63,537 nt of DNA from an uncultured Oscillospiraceae bacterium (lineage in GTDB: Bacteria > Bacillota > Clostridia > Oscillospirales > Oscillospiraceae): contig CALWXH010000003.1 of the NCBI GenBank assembly GCA_944385465.1, positions 1 to 63,537 on the forward strand, read 5' to 3'. A model generated the notes under the pieces. It had not been told where the DNA came from, made no database searches, and worked only from the letters and a program-made list of their open reading frames with translations. Numbering within the stretch: position 1 is the stretch's first letter; each line of letters begins with the position of its first letter. The translations under genes were made by a program, and so were the position numbers. This document shows positions 23,481 to 35,100 of this stretch, in pieces.

Positions 23481-24758
23481 ATGAGCGTGATGTATATCTG
23501 CGGGGGACGTCCGCTGGAGGGAGAAGTTGCCGTTCAGGGGGCGAAAAACAGCGTGCTGCCCATCCTGGCCGCCTGCCTGCTGGCAGATGGGCCGGTGGTG
23601 CTGGAACACTGCCCCAGGCTGTCCGATGTGACGGCGGCGCTGGACATTCTGACCCATCTGGGCTGCCGGGTCCGGCAGGAGGGACACATGGTGACGGTGG
23701 ACCCCCAAGGCGCGTCGGGCTGCGCCCTCTCAGAGCGGCAAACGCGGGCCATGCGCTCCTCCATCATGTTTCTGGGGCCGCTGCTGGCCCGCATGGGGCG
23801 GGCCAGTCTGGCCTATCCCGGGGGATGTGAGCTGGGGCCCAGGCCCATTGACCTGCACCTGTCCGCCATCCGGGCCCTGGGCTGTGAGGCGCTGGAGGAG
23901 GGCGGGCGGATCTGCTGCCGGGGGCATCCCGCGGGGGGTGAGATCCGGCTGGCCCTCCCCAGTGTGGGCGCCACGGAAAACGCCATGCTGTGCGCCGTGG
24001 GAGCCGCGGGGGAGAGCGTGATCCAGAACGCCGCCCGGGAACCGGAGATCGTCGATCTGCAGAATTTCCTCAACACCCTGGGCGCCAGGGTGCGGGGCGC
24101 GGGCAGCGGCGTCATCACCGTGGAGGGGGGACGCCCCCTGTCCGGCGGGCGCTATACCATCATGGGAGACCGGATGGCGGCGGCCACGCTGCTGTCCGCC
24201 GCGGCGTCGGCCGGCGGCCATGTGGTGCTGCGAGGGGTGGATTGGCGGCACCTGTCCACGGTGCTGGAGGTGTTTCATCGGGCGGGCTGCCGGGTGCGCA
24301 GCCGGGAGGACCGGGTGGAGCTGAAGCGGGACCCGGATTGTCCCCTGCGGGGGGTGGATCTGATCCGCACCGCGCCCTATCCCGGCTTTCCCACCGATGC
24401 CCAGGCCCCTGTGATGGCGGCGCTGGCCGCGGCCCGGGGGAGTACATGTTTTTTGGAAACAATGTTTGACAGCAGGTACCGCCATGTGGTACAGTTGCGG
24501 CGCATGGGTGCGGACATCACCGTCGCGGGCCGGCTGGCCCGGGTGCGGGGGGTGGAGCAGCTCCACGCCGCGGCGGTGACAGCCCAGGACCTGCGGGGCG
24601 GCGCCGCGCTGGCGGTGGCGGCCCTGGGGGCCAGAGGGGAGAGCATCCTGTCCGGCCTGCACCATGTGGACCGGGGCTATGAGGCGCTGGAGGACGTCCT
24701 CCGGCAGCTGGGCGGCTGCGTGCGGCGGGAAGAGGCCGGGCGCACACAGCCGGCATAA
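23481..24758 (+). CDS. murA: UDP-GlcNAc 1-carboxyvinyltransferase
   Basis: Transfers enolpyruvate from PEP to UDP-GlcNAc, the first committed step of peptidoglycan synthesis. The 425-residue EPT-fold protein begins with the substrate-binding block QGAKNSVLPILAACLL; the fosfomycin-sensitive catalytic Cys116 lies in YPGGCELGPRPIDLHL (Cys115 in E. coli). Later blocks include ENAMLCAVGAAG and RTAPYPGFPTDAQAP, with the conserved Asp of the latter. The start at ATG 23481 has GGGAGG upstream. Many Firmicutes have two MurA proteins; this is the cluster copy. An intact Cys predicts fosfomycin sensitivity of this enzyme. Confidence 0.95.
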   Translation: MSVMYICGGRPLEGEVAVQGAKNSVLPILAACLLADGPVVLEHCPRLSDVTAALDILTHLGCRVRQEGHMVTVDPQGASGCALSERQTRAMRSSIMFLGPLLARMGRASLAYPGGCELGPRPIDLHLSAIRALGCEALEEGGRICCRGHPAGGEIRLALPSVGATENAMLCAVGAAGESVIQNAAREPEIVDLQNFLNTLGARVRGAGSGVITVEGGRPLSGGRYTIMGDRMAAATLLSAAASAGGHVVLRGVDWRHLSTVLEVFHRAGCRVRSREDRVELKRDPDCPLRGVDLIRTAPYPGFPTDAQAPVMAALAAARGSTCFLETMFDSRYRHVVQLRRMGADITVAGRLARVRGVEQLHAAAVTAQDLRGGAALAVAALGARGESILSGLHHVDRGYEALEDVLRQLGGCVRREEAGRTQPA

Positions 24759-24782
24759 ACACAGAAGAGGAGGTGATCACAC

Positions 24783-25616
24783 ATGGCAAGACAGAGAAGG
24801 CATGTTTCCCGGCGGCGACGGCGGGGACGGTTCCGCGGCCTGTACCGGGTGCTGTCCGTGCTGGCGGTGGCTGTGGCCCTGGTTGTGGCGTGTGTGGTCT
24901 TCTTCCGGGTCAATGAGGTGACGGTGTCGGGCAATCAGCGCTACACCGCCCAGCAGATTGTGGAGGCCTCCGGGATCAAGCTGGGGGATAACCTCATCAC
25001 CCTGTCCAAAAGCCGTGTGGCGGGCAATCTCATTGCCAAACTGCCCTATGTGCGCTCCATCACCATTGACCGGAAGCTGCCCGACGGCCTTCTGATCACC
25101 GTGGAGGAGCATGTGGCCGCCGCCGCGGTGTCCGACGGGGAGTCCTGGTGGTATGTGGCCGCCCAGGGCAAGCTGCTGGAGCGGGTGGATGACCCGGGAA
25201 CGGTGATGCGGGTCACCGGGCTGACCGCGGCGGACCCCATGGTCAGCGACGATATCCAGGTGGAGCAGGACGAGGAGAATACCCTGAGCTATGTGCTGGC
25301 TCTGCTGACGGAGCTGGAGGCGCGGGGGATGCTGGGGCAGTGTACCGCCCTGGACTGCACTGCCGCCGCCTCCATCACCCTGGACTATGACATTTACCAT
25401 GTGAAGCTGCCCCGGCGGTCGGACTACAGCCAGTATCTGGCCCTGTTCCAGGGGGCGCTGACCAGCGACCGTATGCCCCAGGGCGTGCCCGGAACCTTTG
25501 ACCTGACCATTCAGGACGGGCGGGCCTATTTCCAGCCGGAGGACGAGGAGCCCATTGCCAGCCAGCCGCAGCCGGACCCGGAGCCGGATCCCTCGGCCAG
25601 CCAAGCTGCACAATGA
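24783..25616 (+). CDS. divIB: FtsQ/DivIB-type division protein
   Basis: A 277-residue bitopic membrane protein. Residues 1-20 are a strongly basic cytoplasmic tail, about 24-44 is the membrane helix (VLSVLAVAVALVVACVVFF), about 45-115 is the POTRA domain (VNEVTVSGNQRYTAQQIVEA, with LPDGLLITVEEH at its end), and the beta domain follows. An acidic, Pro/Gln-rich tail ends it. It bridges FtsL/FtsB and the septal synthases. ATG 24783 follows AGAGGAGGTGATCAC. It is the last gene before a terminator that separates ftsZ. Confidence 0.9.
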   Translation: MARQRRHVSRRRRRGRFRGLYRVLSVLAVAVALVVACVVFFRVNEVTVSGNQRYTAQQIVEASGIKLGDNLITLSKSRVAGNLIAKLPYVRSITIDRKLPDGLLITVEEHVAAAAVSDGESWWYVAAQGKLLERVDDPGTVMRVTGLTAADPMVSDDIQVEQDEENTLSYVLALLTELEARGMLGQCTALDCTAAASITLDYDIYHVKLPRRSDYSQYLALFQGALTSDRMPQGVPGTFDLTIQDGRAYFQPEDEEPIASQPQPDPEPDPSASQAAQ

Positions 25617-25650
25617 CGTCCCAGCCGATCCCGGCTGGGGCGCTTTTTTC
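25617..25650 (+). terminator. Terminator between divIB and ftsZ
   Basis: CCCAGCCG-ATCC-CGGCTGGG with flanking pairs, then GCGC and T6. It begins right after the divIB stop and ends the mraZ-divIB transcript. Confidence 0.85.
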
Positions 25651-25680
25651 GACTCGGGAATAAAAAACCTGTTTTCTCTA

Positions 25681-25709
25681 TTGACCCCGTACGAAAAAAA
25701 CGTTACAAT
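25681..25709 (+). promoter_or_regulatory. Promoter of ftsZ
   Basis: TTGACC (25681-25686), 17 bp, TACAAT (25704-25709), in an AT-rich gap 86 bp before the ftsZ start. With the terminator upstream it gives ftsZ independent expression. Confidence 0.8.
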
Positions 25710-25794
25710 ACTAAATAAAGTTTTCTGTGTTTTGGAAAATGACAAGCGACTGCTTTTAGAAAGATAAAACATGCACGACTTAGGAGGACTATTT

Positions 25795-26904
<1,110 letters not shown>

Positions 26905-26915
26905 GCAGACAGCTC

Positions 26916-26951
26916 AAACGGCCCTATCCGCGTGCGGGTAGGGCCGTTTTT
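26916..26951 (+). terminator. Terminator after ftsZ
   Basis: AAACGGCCCTA-CCGC pairs with GCGG-TAGGGCCGTTT, followed by TT. Stem of about 15 bp with one internal mismatch. Confidence 0.85.
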
Positions 26952-27069
26952 CACAGGGAAAATCTCCCGGGCAACCCGCCGTTGACAAGGTTCCAGCCCC
27001 GGTTGGTGGCGTGGCAACCGCCTGTTCTGGTACCATCGGGCCAGCCAGAACAGAAAGGAGCAAACCGTA

Positions 27070-27714
27070 ATGACATTGGCAGACCGCATTCAACAGCTGA
27101 GGAAGCAAAAGGGCATCTCCCAGGAGGAGCTGGCCGACCGGGTGGGGGTGTCCCGCCAGGCGGTGAGCAAGTGGGAGAGCGAGCAGAGCACGCCGGACAT
27201 GGACAAGGTCATCCTGCTCAGCGACTACTTTGAGGTGACCACCGATTATTTATTGAAGGGCATCGAGCCCGCGCCCCCCGCCGCCGGGGAGAAAAGGGCG
27301 GACGGGCGGATTTTTACCATTGTGGCCACGGTGCTCAACCTCATCGGGGTGCTCACCGCCTGCGCGGTGTGGTACGAGACGCAGGAGATGGGATCCCTCA
27401 TCATCGGAGTGGTCTTTTTGGCCCTGGGATGCATGGTGTTCGGCATCGGCATGGTGGAGTGCGCCCCGGACTCCAAGCCCCGGGCCAAGGGGAACTTCTG
27501 GCGGGTAAACATCTGGCTGCTGGCCTTCCTGCCCCTGTCGGTGGTCTACAATACGCTGGTGGACGCCCCGCCGGCGCCCTATCCCCAGCTGATCACCTTC
27601 GCGGGCTGGCCCCTCTGGGCCTGCCTGGGAGTGTACGCCCTGTTCTGGGTGGTGTACATCGCCGTGTGCACCGTCGTGACGGTGCGACAGACGGGGACAG
27701 CCCGGAAGCAGTAA
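27070..27714 (+). CDS. XRE-family regulator with C-terminal membrane helices
   Basis: A 214-residue protein. Residues 1-65 form a Cro/C1 helix-turn-helix (ISQEELADRVGVSRQAVSKW, then STPDMDKVILLSDYFEVTTDYLL in two pieces), typical of clostridial SinR-like regulators. After a linker, four hydrophobic segments at about 80-98, 105-125, 145-165 and 178-202 suggest a membrane-embedded C-domain. This architecture recurs in Firmicutes as a membrane-tethered repressor of nearby genes; the target is not visible. ATG 27070 follows GAAAGGAGCAAACCGTA. It converges with the DUF1576 gene. Confidence 0.85.
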   Translation: MTLADRIQQLRKQKGISQEELADRVGVSRQAVSKWESEQSTPDMDKVILLSDYFEVTTDYLLKGIEPAPPAAGEKRADGRIFTIVATVLNLIGVLTACAVWYETQEMGSLIIGVVFLALGCMVFGIGMVECAPDSKPRAKGNFWRVNIWLLAFLPLSVVYNTLVDAPPAPYPQLITFAGWPLWACLGVYALFWVVYIAVCTVVTVRQTGTARKQ

Positions 27715-27745
27715 AAAATCCGCCCCGCCGGTTCCGGCGGGGCGG
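27713..27745 (-). terminator. Terminator of DUF1576 gene
   Basis: Twelve-bp arms CCGCCCCGCCGG (27720-27731) and complement (27734-27745). Read on the minus strand it is followed by A then T6, so it terminates the DUF1576 transcript. It overlaps the stop codon of the convergent XRE gene. Confidence 0.75.
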
Positions 27746-27774
27746 CTGGCCTGAGAGGGGACGAAGCGGCGGGG

Positions 27775-29178
27775 TCACGGGGCGGTGGGGCCCTCCCCGG
27801 CGGATTCTGATTCCCCGGAATCCTGCGGCCCCTCCCGGGAGGCGTCCTGTCGGGCCCGGTGGGAGCGCCAGTACGAGGTGTCGATGGGGGTGTCCTGGGA
27901 GAACAGGTCGTAGTAATCCCGGTCCCGCAGCTTGGGGTTCCGGTGCCGCCAGACGGCGGTGATGACGGGATAGAGGACAATGGCGATGAGGCCGCCGGAA
28001 AAGCCGTTGTTGTACAGGTTCAGCCCGGCCACCGGGTTTCCGGTCTGCAGTACCAGGGCCGAGTGGATGAAGCCCGCCAGGATGCCGAAGGGCCAGCCGA
28101 AGTGGCCGGAGATGGGGGCCAGGGTGGTGCCGAACAGGCCGGCCAGCTGAAGCATGGGCAGATCCGGCGTCTGGTGCATGCCGTAGGCGCCCAGGGCCAC
28201 CCCGATCATCACCGGAAGGGTGTTGCGGGGGTGCTTGCCGAAGGCGGAGAAGCCCATGATGGTAAAGATGCCGCCCAGGGTGGGGCCGTTCAGTTCCCCG
28301 CCCACAATGAGAATGTAGAGGATGCCCAGGATCCCGTTCAGGCCGGTGTTCACCAGGACGGGGCCGGCGCCGAACATGCGCAGGTAATCGCTGGGAGAGC
28401 GGCCTGTGGTGGACAGCAGCCGCCGGTAACCCGCCCAGACGGCCCAGGCGGGGGTGCCGGTGGCGGTAAAGCCCAGGACGATGAGAATCAGGCAGAGGAC
28501 CCCGATGGCCAGGCCAAACTGGAGGTTATAGTCTGCGGCCCAGTAGAGGGCGGAGTCCGGGTGGTCGCCAAAAGCGGTGAGGACGGGGACGATCATCATG
28601 GCCAGCAGGCCGCAGGCGAAGCCCATGTTGTACAGGTTCATCCCGTTCTGAATTTTGTAGGTGTAGGCGGAGATGGGGGGCAGGACAAACCCCACAATGA
28701 CGCCGGACAGGAGGCCCAGGGGGAGGCTGCCGATCCTGCTACCCAGGGCCATGTAGCTCACCAGCGGGGACAGGGAGGTGGCCAGCAGCGCCACCGAGAC
28801 GTGCTTGGAAAAGGGCTCCTTCTGATAGCGGGCGTACAGCCAGGTGCCCAGGATGATGGGCCAGATGTTGACGCAGTTTTTCCCGAACAGGGAGAAACCG
28901 GCCATCAGCCCGATCTCCACCAGGGTGAATCCGTTGAAGTGGTTGCCGGAAAAGCGGATGAGGCAGACGGAGATGGCGGTGACGATGGCGGCGTTGAGCA
29001 GGGCGGCCCCGGGCCCGGCGATGTACACATAGTCGGTGATGAGCAGATCCTGCATGGTGATGATCCGGTACATACCGGGCAGGATGTGCTCAGGGCTGTC
29101 CAGCAGAAAACCCAGCAGGGCCAGCCCGGCGGCCAGCACCAGGGTGGCGGGGAAAATCCGGTTGTAGCGGTCGTGCAA
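27775..29178 (-). CDS. DUF1576 membrane protein with internal duplication
   Basis: A 467-residue polytopic membrane protein that I assign to DUF1576. It has two homologous halves: GLMAGFSLFGKNCVNIWPII and GMNLYNMGFACGLLAMMIVP in the first match FTIMGFSAFGKHPRNTLPVM and GLNLYNNGFSGGLIAIVLYP in the second. Such repeats are typical of transporters and channels. About twelve helices are expected, with a hydrophilic acidic tail of 60 residues. The substrate is unknown. Start is TTG 29178 behind GAGAGGAGGG. It appears monocistronic. Confidence 0.8.
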   Translation of the reverse strand: MHDRYNRIFPATLVLAAGLALLGFLLDSPEHILPGMYRIITMQDLLITDYVYIAGPGAALLNAAIVTAISVCLIRFSGNHFNGFTLVEIGLMAGFSLFGKNCVNIWPIILGTWLYARYQKEPFSKHVSVALLATSLSPLVSYMALGSRIGSLPLGLLSGVIVGFVLPPISAYTYKIQNGMNLYNMGFACGLLAMMIVPVLTAFGDHPDSALYWAADYNLQFGLAIGVLCLILIVLGFTATGTPAWAVWAGYRRLLSTTGRSPSDYLRMFGAGPVLVNTGLNGILGILYILIVGGELNGPTLGGIFTIMGFSAFGKHPRNTLPVMIGVALGAYGMHQTPDLPMLQLAGLFGTTLAPISGHFGWPFGILAGFIHSALVLQTGNPVAGLNLYNNGFSGGLIAIVLYPVITAVWRHRNPKLRDRDYYDLFSQDTPIDTSYWRSHRARQDASREGPQDSGESESAGEGPTAP

Positions 29179-29334
29179 AGAGTGCCCTCCTCTCGGTTGA
29201 ACTACCTTTTTATTATATTATAGGGGAATCGGAGCGGGAGAGCAAGGAAAAAGCGGAGGACCCGGCGGAAAAACATCGGCCTGGCCGTGGGATGCCGCAG
29301 CGGGAAAACCGCTGAAAGGGGAGATTGAGGAAAC

Positions 29335-30261
29335 ATGAGCGTGCGTGGACGGTTTGCCCCGACGCCCAGCGGGCGGATGCACCTGGGTAACCTGCTCGCC
29401 GCCCTGCTGGCCTGGCTGGACGTGCGCAGCCAGGGGGGCGTGATGGTGCTGCGGATCGAGAATTTGGACACCCAGCGCACCAGCCTGGAGCTGGCCCGGC
29501 AGGTGGCGGACGATCTGACCTGGCTGGGGCTGGACTGGGACGAGGGGGGCGTGGAGCCCGACTGGTGCCAGTCAGAGCGGGGGGAATATTATCAGGCCGC
29601 CTTTGACAGGCTGGAGAAGATGGGCCTGATCTACCCCTGCTACTGCTCCCGGGCGGAGCGGCTGGCGGCCAACGCCCCCCACCGCGCCGACGGCAGCGTG
29701 GTGTACGACGGCCGGTGTGCCCGGCTGACGCCGGAGCAGCGCCTGGCGCTGGAGCGCTCCGGCCGGCGGAGCGCCTGGCGGATCCGGGTGCCGGAGGAGC
29801 AGGTGACGGTGGTGGACGGCCACCTGGGTCCCTATACGGAGTACCTGCCCCGGGACTGCGGGGACTTCATCCTGCGCCGGTCCGATGGGGTGTGGGCCTA
29901 TCAGCTGGCGGTGGTGGTGGACGACGCTCTCATGGGGATCAACCATGTGGTGCGGGGGGCGGACCTGCTCCCCTCCGCCCCCCGGCAGGCGTGGCTCCAC
30001 CGGACGCTGGGGTTCAAGCCGCCCCGCTTTTTCCACCTGCCCCTGCTGGTGGATCCCTCGGGGCGGCGGCTGGCCAAACGGGACCGGGATCTGGATATGT
30101 CCGTTCTGCGCCAGCGGTACACACCCCGGGAGCTGACGGGGTATCTGGCCTGGCTGGCGGGGCTTCTGCCGGAGAGAAAAAGTGTGGAACCTGCCCAGTT
30201 GATCCCCCTGTTTTCCTGGGGGAAAGTGCCGAAAACGGAGATTGTGATCCCGGCACCTTGA
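29335..30261 (+). CDS. gluQRS: Glutamyl-Q tRNA(Asp) synthetase-like protein
   Basis: A 308-residue paralogue of the glutamyl-tRNA synthetase catalytic domain without an anticodon-binding domain. It carries RFAPTPSGRMHLGNLLAALL (the HIGH-type motif as HLGN), the zinc site CYCSR with further Cys in the insert, and RLAKRDRDLD in place of KMSKR. GluQRS attaches glutamate to queuosine in tRNA(Asp). Length is normal (about 290-310). The ATG at 29335 follows GAGGAAAC. The guaB promoter overlaps its 3' end. Confidence 0.88.
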   Translation: MSVRGRFAPTPSGRMHLGNLLAALLAWLDVRSQGGVMVLRIENLDTQRTSLELARQVADDLTWLGLDWDEGGVEPDWCQSERGEYYQAAFDRLEKMGLIYPCYCSRAERLAANAPHRADGSVVYDGRCARLTPEQRLALERSGRRSAWRIRVPEEQVTVVDGHLGPYTEYLPRDCGDFILRRSDGVWAYQLAVVVDDALMGINHVVRGADLLPSAPRQAWLHRTLGFKPPRFFHLPLLVDPSGRRLAKRDRDLDMSVLRQRYTPRELTGYLAWLAGLLPERKSVEPAQLIPLFSWGKVPKTEIVIPAP

Positions 30262-30286
30262 CAGGGTTCCGGGCAAAGCGTAGAAT
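30258..30286 (+). promoter_or_regulatory. Promoter of guaB
   Basis: TTGACA (30258-30263), 17 bp, TAGAAT (30281-30286). The -35 box includes the stop codon of gluQRS. Confidence 0.85.
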
Positions 30287-30303
30287 AGATTAAATTTGAT
30301 TGA

Positions 30304-31794
<1,491 letters not shown>

Positions 31795-31800
31795 CCGGAC

Positions 31801-32058
31801 ATGGAGCGCATCACGGTATCTGCTCCGGACGGGGGCTGGACCATCCCGGAGGGGCGGCAGGAAGAGGCCGCCCGCCGTCTGGCCGCCTTTGAGAACGCCG
31901 CCCAGCGGCTGGCTGACCGGCACGGAGAGCTGGCAGGGCGCATGGAACAGCTCAAGGCGGAGGGCAGGCAGAAGAGCGCCCAGTTCCGGGAGGCCTTCGG
32001 CGAAAAGCTGATGATCCAGAATCTGATGCAGCTGTGGGAGACCTACGGCGTGAAATAG
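31801..32058 (+). CDS. Small coiled-coil-like protein, unknown
   Basis: An 85-residue protein, rich in Ala, Glu, Arg and Gln and nearly all helix-forming from residue 18 on. There are no cysteines, membrane segment or recognised motif. It begins six bases after the guaB stop without a good Shine-Dalgarno, so expression would depend on coupling to guaB, and a terminator follows immediately. The frame has the codon bias of its neighbours, which supports it being real. No function can be assigned. Confidence 0.55.
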   Translation: MERITVSAPDGGWTIPEGRQEEAARRLAAFENAAQRLADRHGELAGRMEQLKAEGRQKSAQFREAFGEKLMIQNLMQLWETYGVK

Positions 32059-32065
32059 CACAGGG

Positions 32066-32103
32066 ACAGCCCCTGCGGTTCTTTGACCGCGGGGGCTGTT
32101 TTG
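32066..32103 (+). terminator. Terminator after guaB operon
   Basis: ACAGCCCC-T-GCGGT pairs with ACCGC-G-GGGGCTGT, followed by TTTTG. It closes the guaB plus small gene transcript. Confidence 0.85.
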
Positions 32104-32129
32104 CGTCCGCTTTTCCGGACAGGGAAACG

Positions 32130-32158
32130 TTGCCCGGGGGCGGGGAATTTGATATAAT
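32130..32158 (+). promoter_or_regulatory. Promoter of addBA
   Basis: TTGCCC (32130-32135), 17 bp, TATAAT (32153-32158). It is 37 bp before the GTG start of addB. Confidence 0.75.
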
Positions 32159-32195
32159 GCAGCTATCTGCAAGAGAACAGAGGGAGGGTGCGCCA

Positions 32196-35100
32196 GTGCT
32201 GACCATCTTATACGCCCGGGCGGGACAAGAGGTCCGGGAAGAGCTGCTGGAGCGGCTGGGCCGGAGCGGGGCCGGCCGGCGGCTGCTCCTTGTGCCGGAG
32301 GATGACTCCCACGAGAGCGAGCGGGCTGTATGCCGGGTGCTGGGCAACGCCGGGGCCCGGGAGTGCGAGGTGCTCTCCCTCACCCGGCTCTCAGGCCGCC
32401 TCACCGACGTGGCGGGGGGCGGCGCCGCGCCCATGCTGGACGCCGGAGGGCGGATGCTGCTGATGTACGCCGCCCTGCGCCGGGTGGCGGACAGCCTCAC
32501 GGTGTACCGCGCCCCCTCCCGCAAGCCGGCCTTTCTCACCGGGCTGCTGGCCACGGTGGATGAGTGCCGGGCCTGCCGTGTGACGCCGGAACAGCTCGTC
32601 CAGGCGGGGGAGGCCGCCGGCGGGCAGCAGGGGGACAAGTGGCGGGACATCGGGCTGATCTATGCCGCCTACGAGGCCCTGGCCGCCGCGGGCCCGGCCG
32701 ATCCCCGGGACCGGCTGGACCGGCTGGAGCGGCAGCTGAAGGAGACCGGCTGGGCCCGGGACGCCCGGGTGTGCGTGTGGGGCTTCACCGATTTTGCCGC
32801 CCAGGAGGAGGCGGTGCTGCTGGCCCTGGCCCGGCAGGGGGAGGTGACGGTGGCCCTCACCGGGGATGCCGGCCGGGAGGAGGACCAGCCCTTCCAGCCG
32901 GGGATGCGGGCCGGCCACCGGCTGCTGCGCAAGGCCCGGGAAGAGGGGATCCCGGTCCGGTGGGAGCAGCTGGAGCGGCCCCGGGACCGGCATTCCTCCC
33001 TGGCCTTTCTGGAGCGGCATCTGTTCGGCCCCCTGCCCGCTCAGGGCTGGCAGGGGCCGTGCGCGGTGGAGCGGGTGAGGGCCGCCGACCCCCGGCAGGA
33101 GGCGGAGTGGGCGGCGGCGGAGATCCTCCGCCTGGCCCGGGAGGAGAACGTCCGCTTCCGGGATGTGGCGGTGTGCGCCCGGAATATGGAGCACTATGGC
33201 GAGCTCATCGCCGGAGTATTTCAGCAGTACGGCATCCCGGTGTTCCGCAGCGCCATGGAGGATGTGCTGCAAAAGCCGGTGCTGGCCCTGGTCACCGCGG
33301 CCCTGGCCGCCGCGGCGGAGGACTATCCCTACGAGGAGATGTTCCGCTATCTCAAGACCGACCTCACCGGCCTGACCCTGGCGGAGCGGGACGCGTTGGA
33401 AAACTATGTGCTCACCTGGAACATCCGGGGGGGACAGTGGCGGCGGGAAAAGCCCTGGGACATGCATCCCGAGGGGTACGGGCACACCTTTACCCCGGAG
33501 CAGCGGGAGCAGGTGGCCCGGCTGGACAGCCTGCGCCGGCGGGTGATCGCCCCCCTGGAGCGGCTGCGGAACAACCCGGAGTCCACCGGCCGGGGCTGGG
33601 CCCTGACCCTGTACGATCTGCTGGAGGACATCGGCCTGCCTGCCCGGCTGGGGGAGCGCGCCGCCGCCCTGGAGGAACGGGGAGATCTGAACACCGCCGG
33701 ACAGTACCGCCAGCTGTGGGACATCCTGGTGGGGGGGCTGGAGCAGTGCGCCCTGCTGCTGGGGGATACCCGGCTGGAGTTGGAGGAGTTTGCCCGGCTG
33801 TTTTCCCTGGCCCTGAGCCAATATGACGTGGGCACCATCCCGGTCTCCCTGGACCGGGTGGCGGTGGGCGAGGCGCCCAGAATGGTGAACAAGCGGGTGC
33901 GGGCCCTCTTCTTCCTGGGGACGGACAGCGCCTCCCTGCCCGGCGTGGCCCCGGACCCGGGCCTGTTTTCCGACCAGGACCGGATGGCCCTGGCGGGGCT
34001 GGAAATCCAGCTGGGCCCCCGGCAGGAGGAAAAGCTGGAGCGGGAGCTGGCCATCGCCTATTCCGTGTGCGCCGCGCCCGATGGGCGGCTGTATCTCAGC
34101 TGCCCCCGGGTGGACGCCTCTGGCCAGGAGTGCGCCCCCTGCTTTTTGTGGGAGCGGCTGGCCGCCCTGTTCCCGGAGACGGGAGAGCGGCAGGTCCAGG
34201 GGGCGGACAGCCGCCTGGCGGCGCCTCAGCCGGCCCTGGAACTGGCGGGAGCCAGTCAGCCGCTGATGGCGCTGCTGAAAACGCTGCCGGACACCGCCCG
34301 GCGGGCCGCCCGGCTGGAGCAGGCGGGGCGCTGGTGCCGGGGCAGCCTGTCCCCCCAGGGGGTGCGGGACCTGTTCGGGCAGGTGGTGCCCATGTCCGCC
34401 ACCCGGCTGGACGCCTATCACTCCTGCCGGTTCCAGCACTTTCTGCGCTTCGGCCTGGAGGCCAGGCCCCGGCAGGAGGCAAAATTCCGCCCCTCGGACT
34501 ACGGCACCTTTGTCCACGCGGTGCTGGAGGAGGTGCTGGGCCGCAGCCTGGAGCTGGGGGGCGCCCCCGCCCTGGCGGCCGACCCGGCGCTGTGCCGGGA
34601 TCTGGCCCGGCAGGCGGCGGAGCGCTATGAGCGGGAGGTGCTGTCCGGCCTGGAGGGGGAGAGCGAGCGGATGCGCTGGCTCTTCGAGCGGATGAAGGGG
34701 GCGGTGCTGGAGGTGACCCAGAGCGTGGTGGCCGAGCTGGCCGGCTCCGACTTTGTCCCCGCCCGGTTTGAGCTGGGCTTCGGCCCGGGAAAGGAGCTGC
34801 CCGCGGTGGAGGTGGACAGCGGCCTGGCCCTGCGCCTGACCGGCATCGTGGACCGGGTGGACGAGTGGGTGCGGGACGGCACGCGCTACCTGCGTGTGGT
34901 GGACTATAAGACGGGAAAGAAGAGCTTTGATTTCACCGATGTGGAGGACGGCCGGGGGCTGCAGATGCTGCTCTACCTCTTTGCCCTGGCCCGGCAGGGG
35001 GAGCATTTCGGCCCGGAAAACGTGCAGCCGGCGGGAGTGCTGTACATCCCCGCCCGCAATCCCCTGGTGGACGGGGAGCGGAGCATGACGGACGCCCAGG

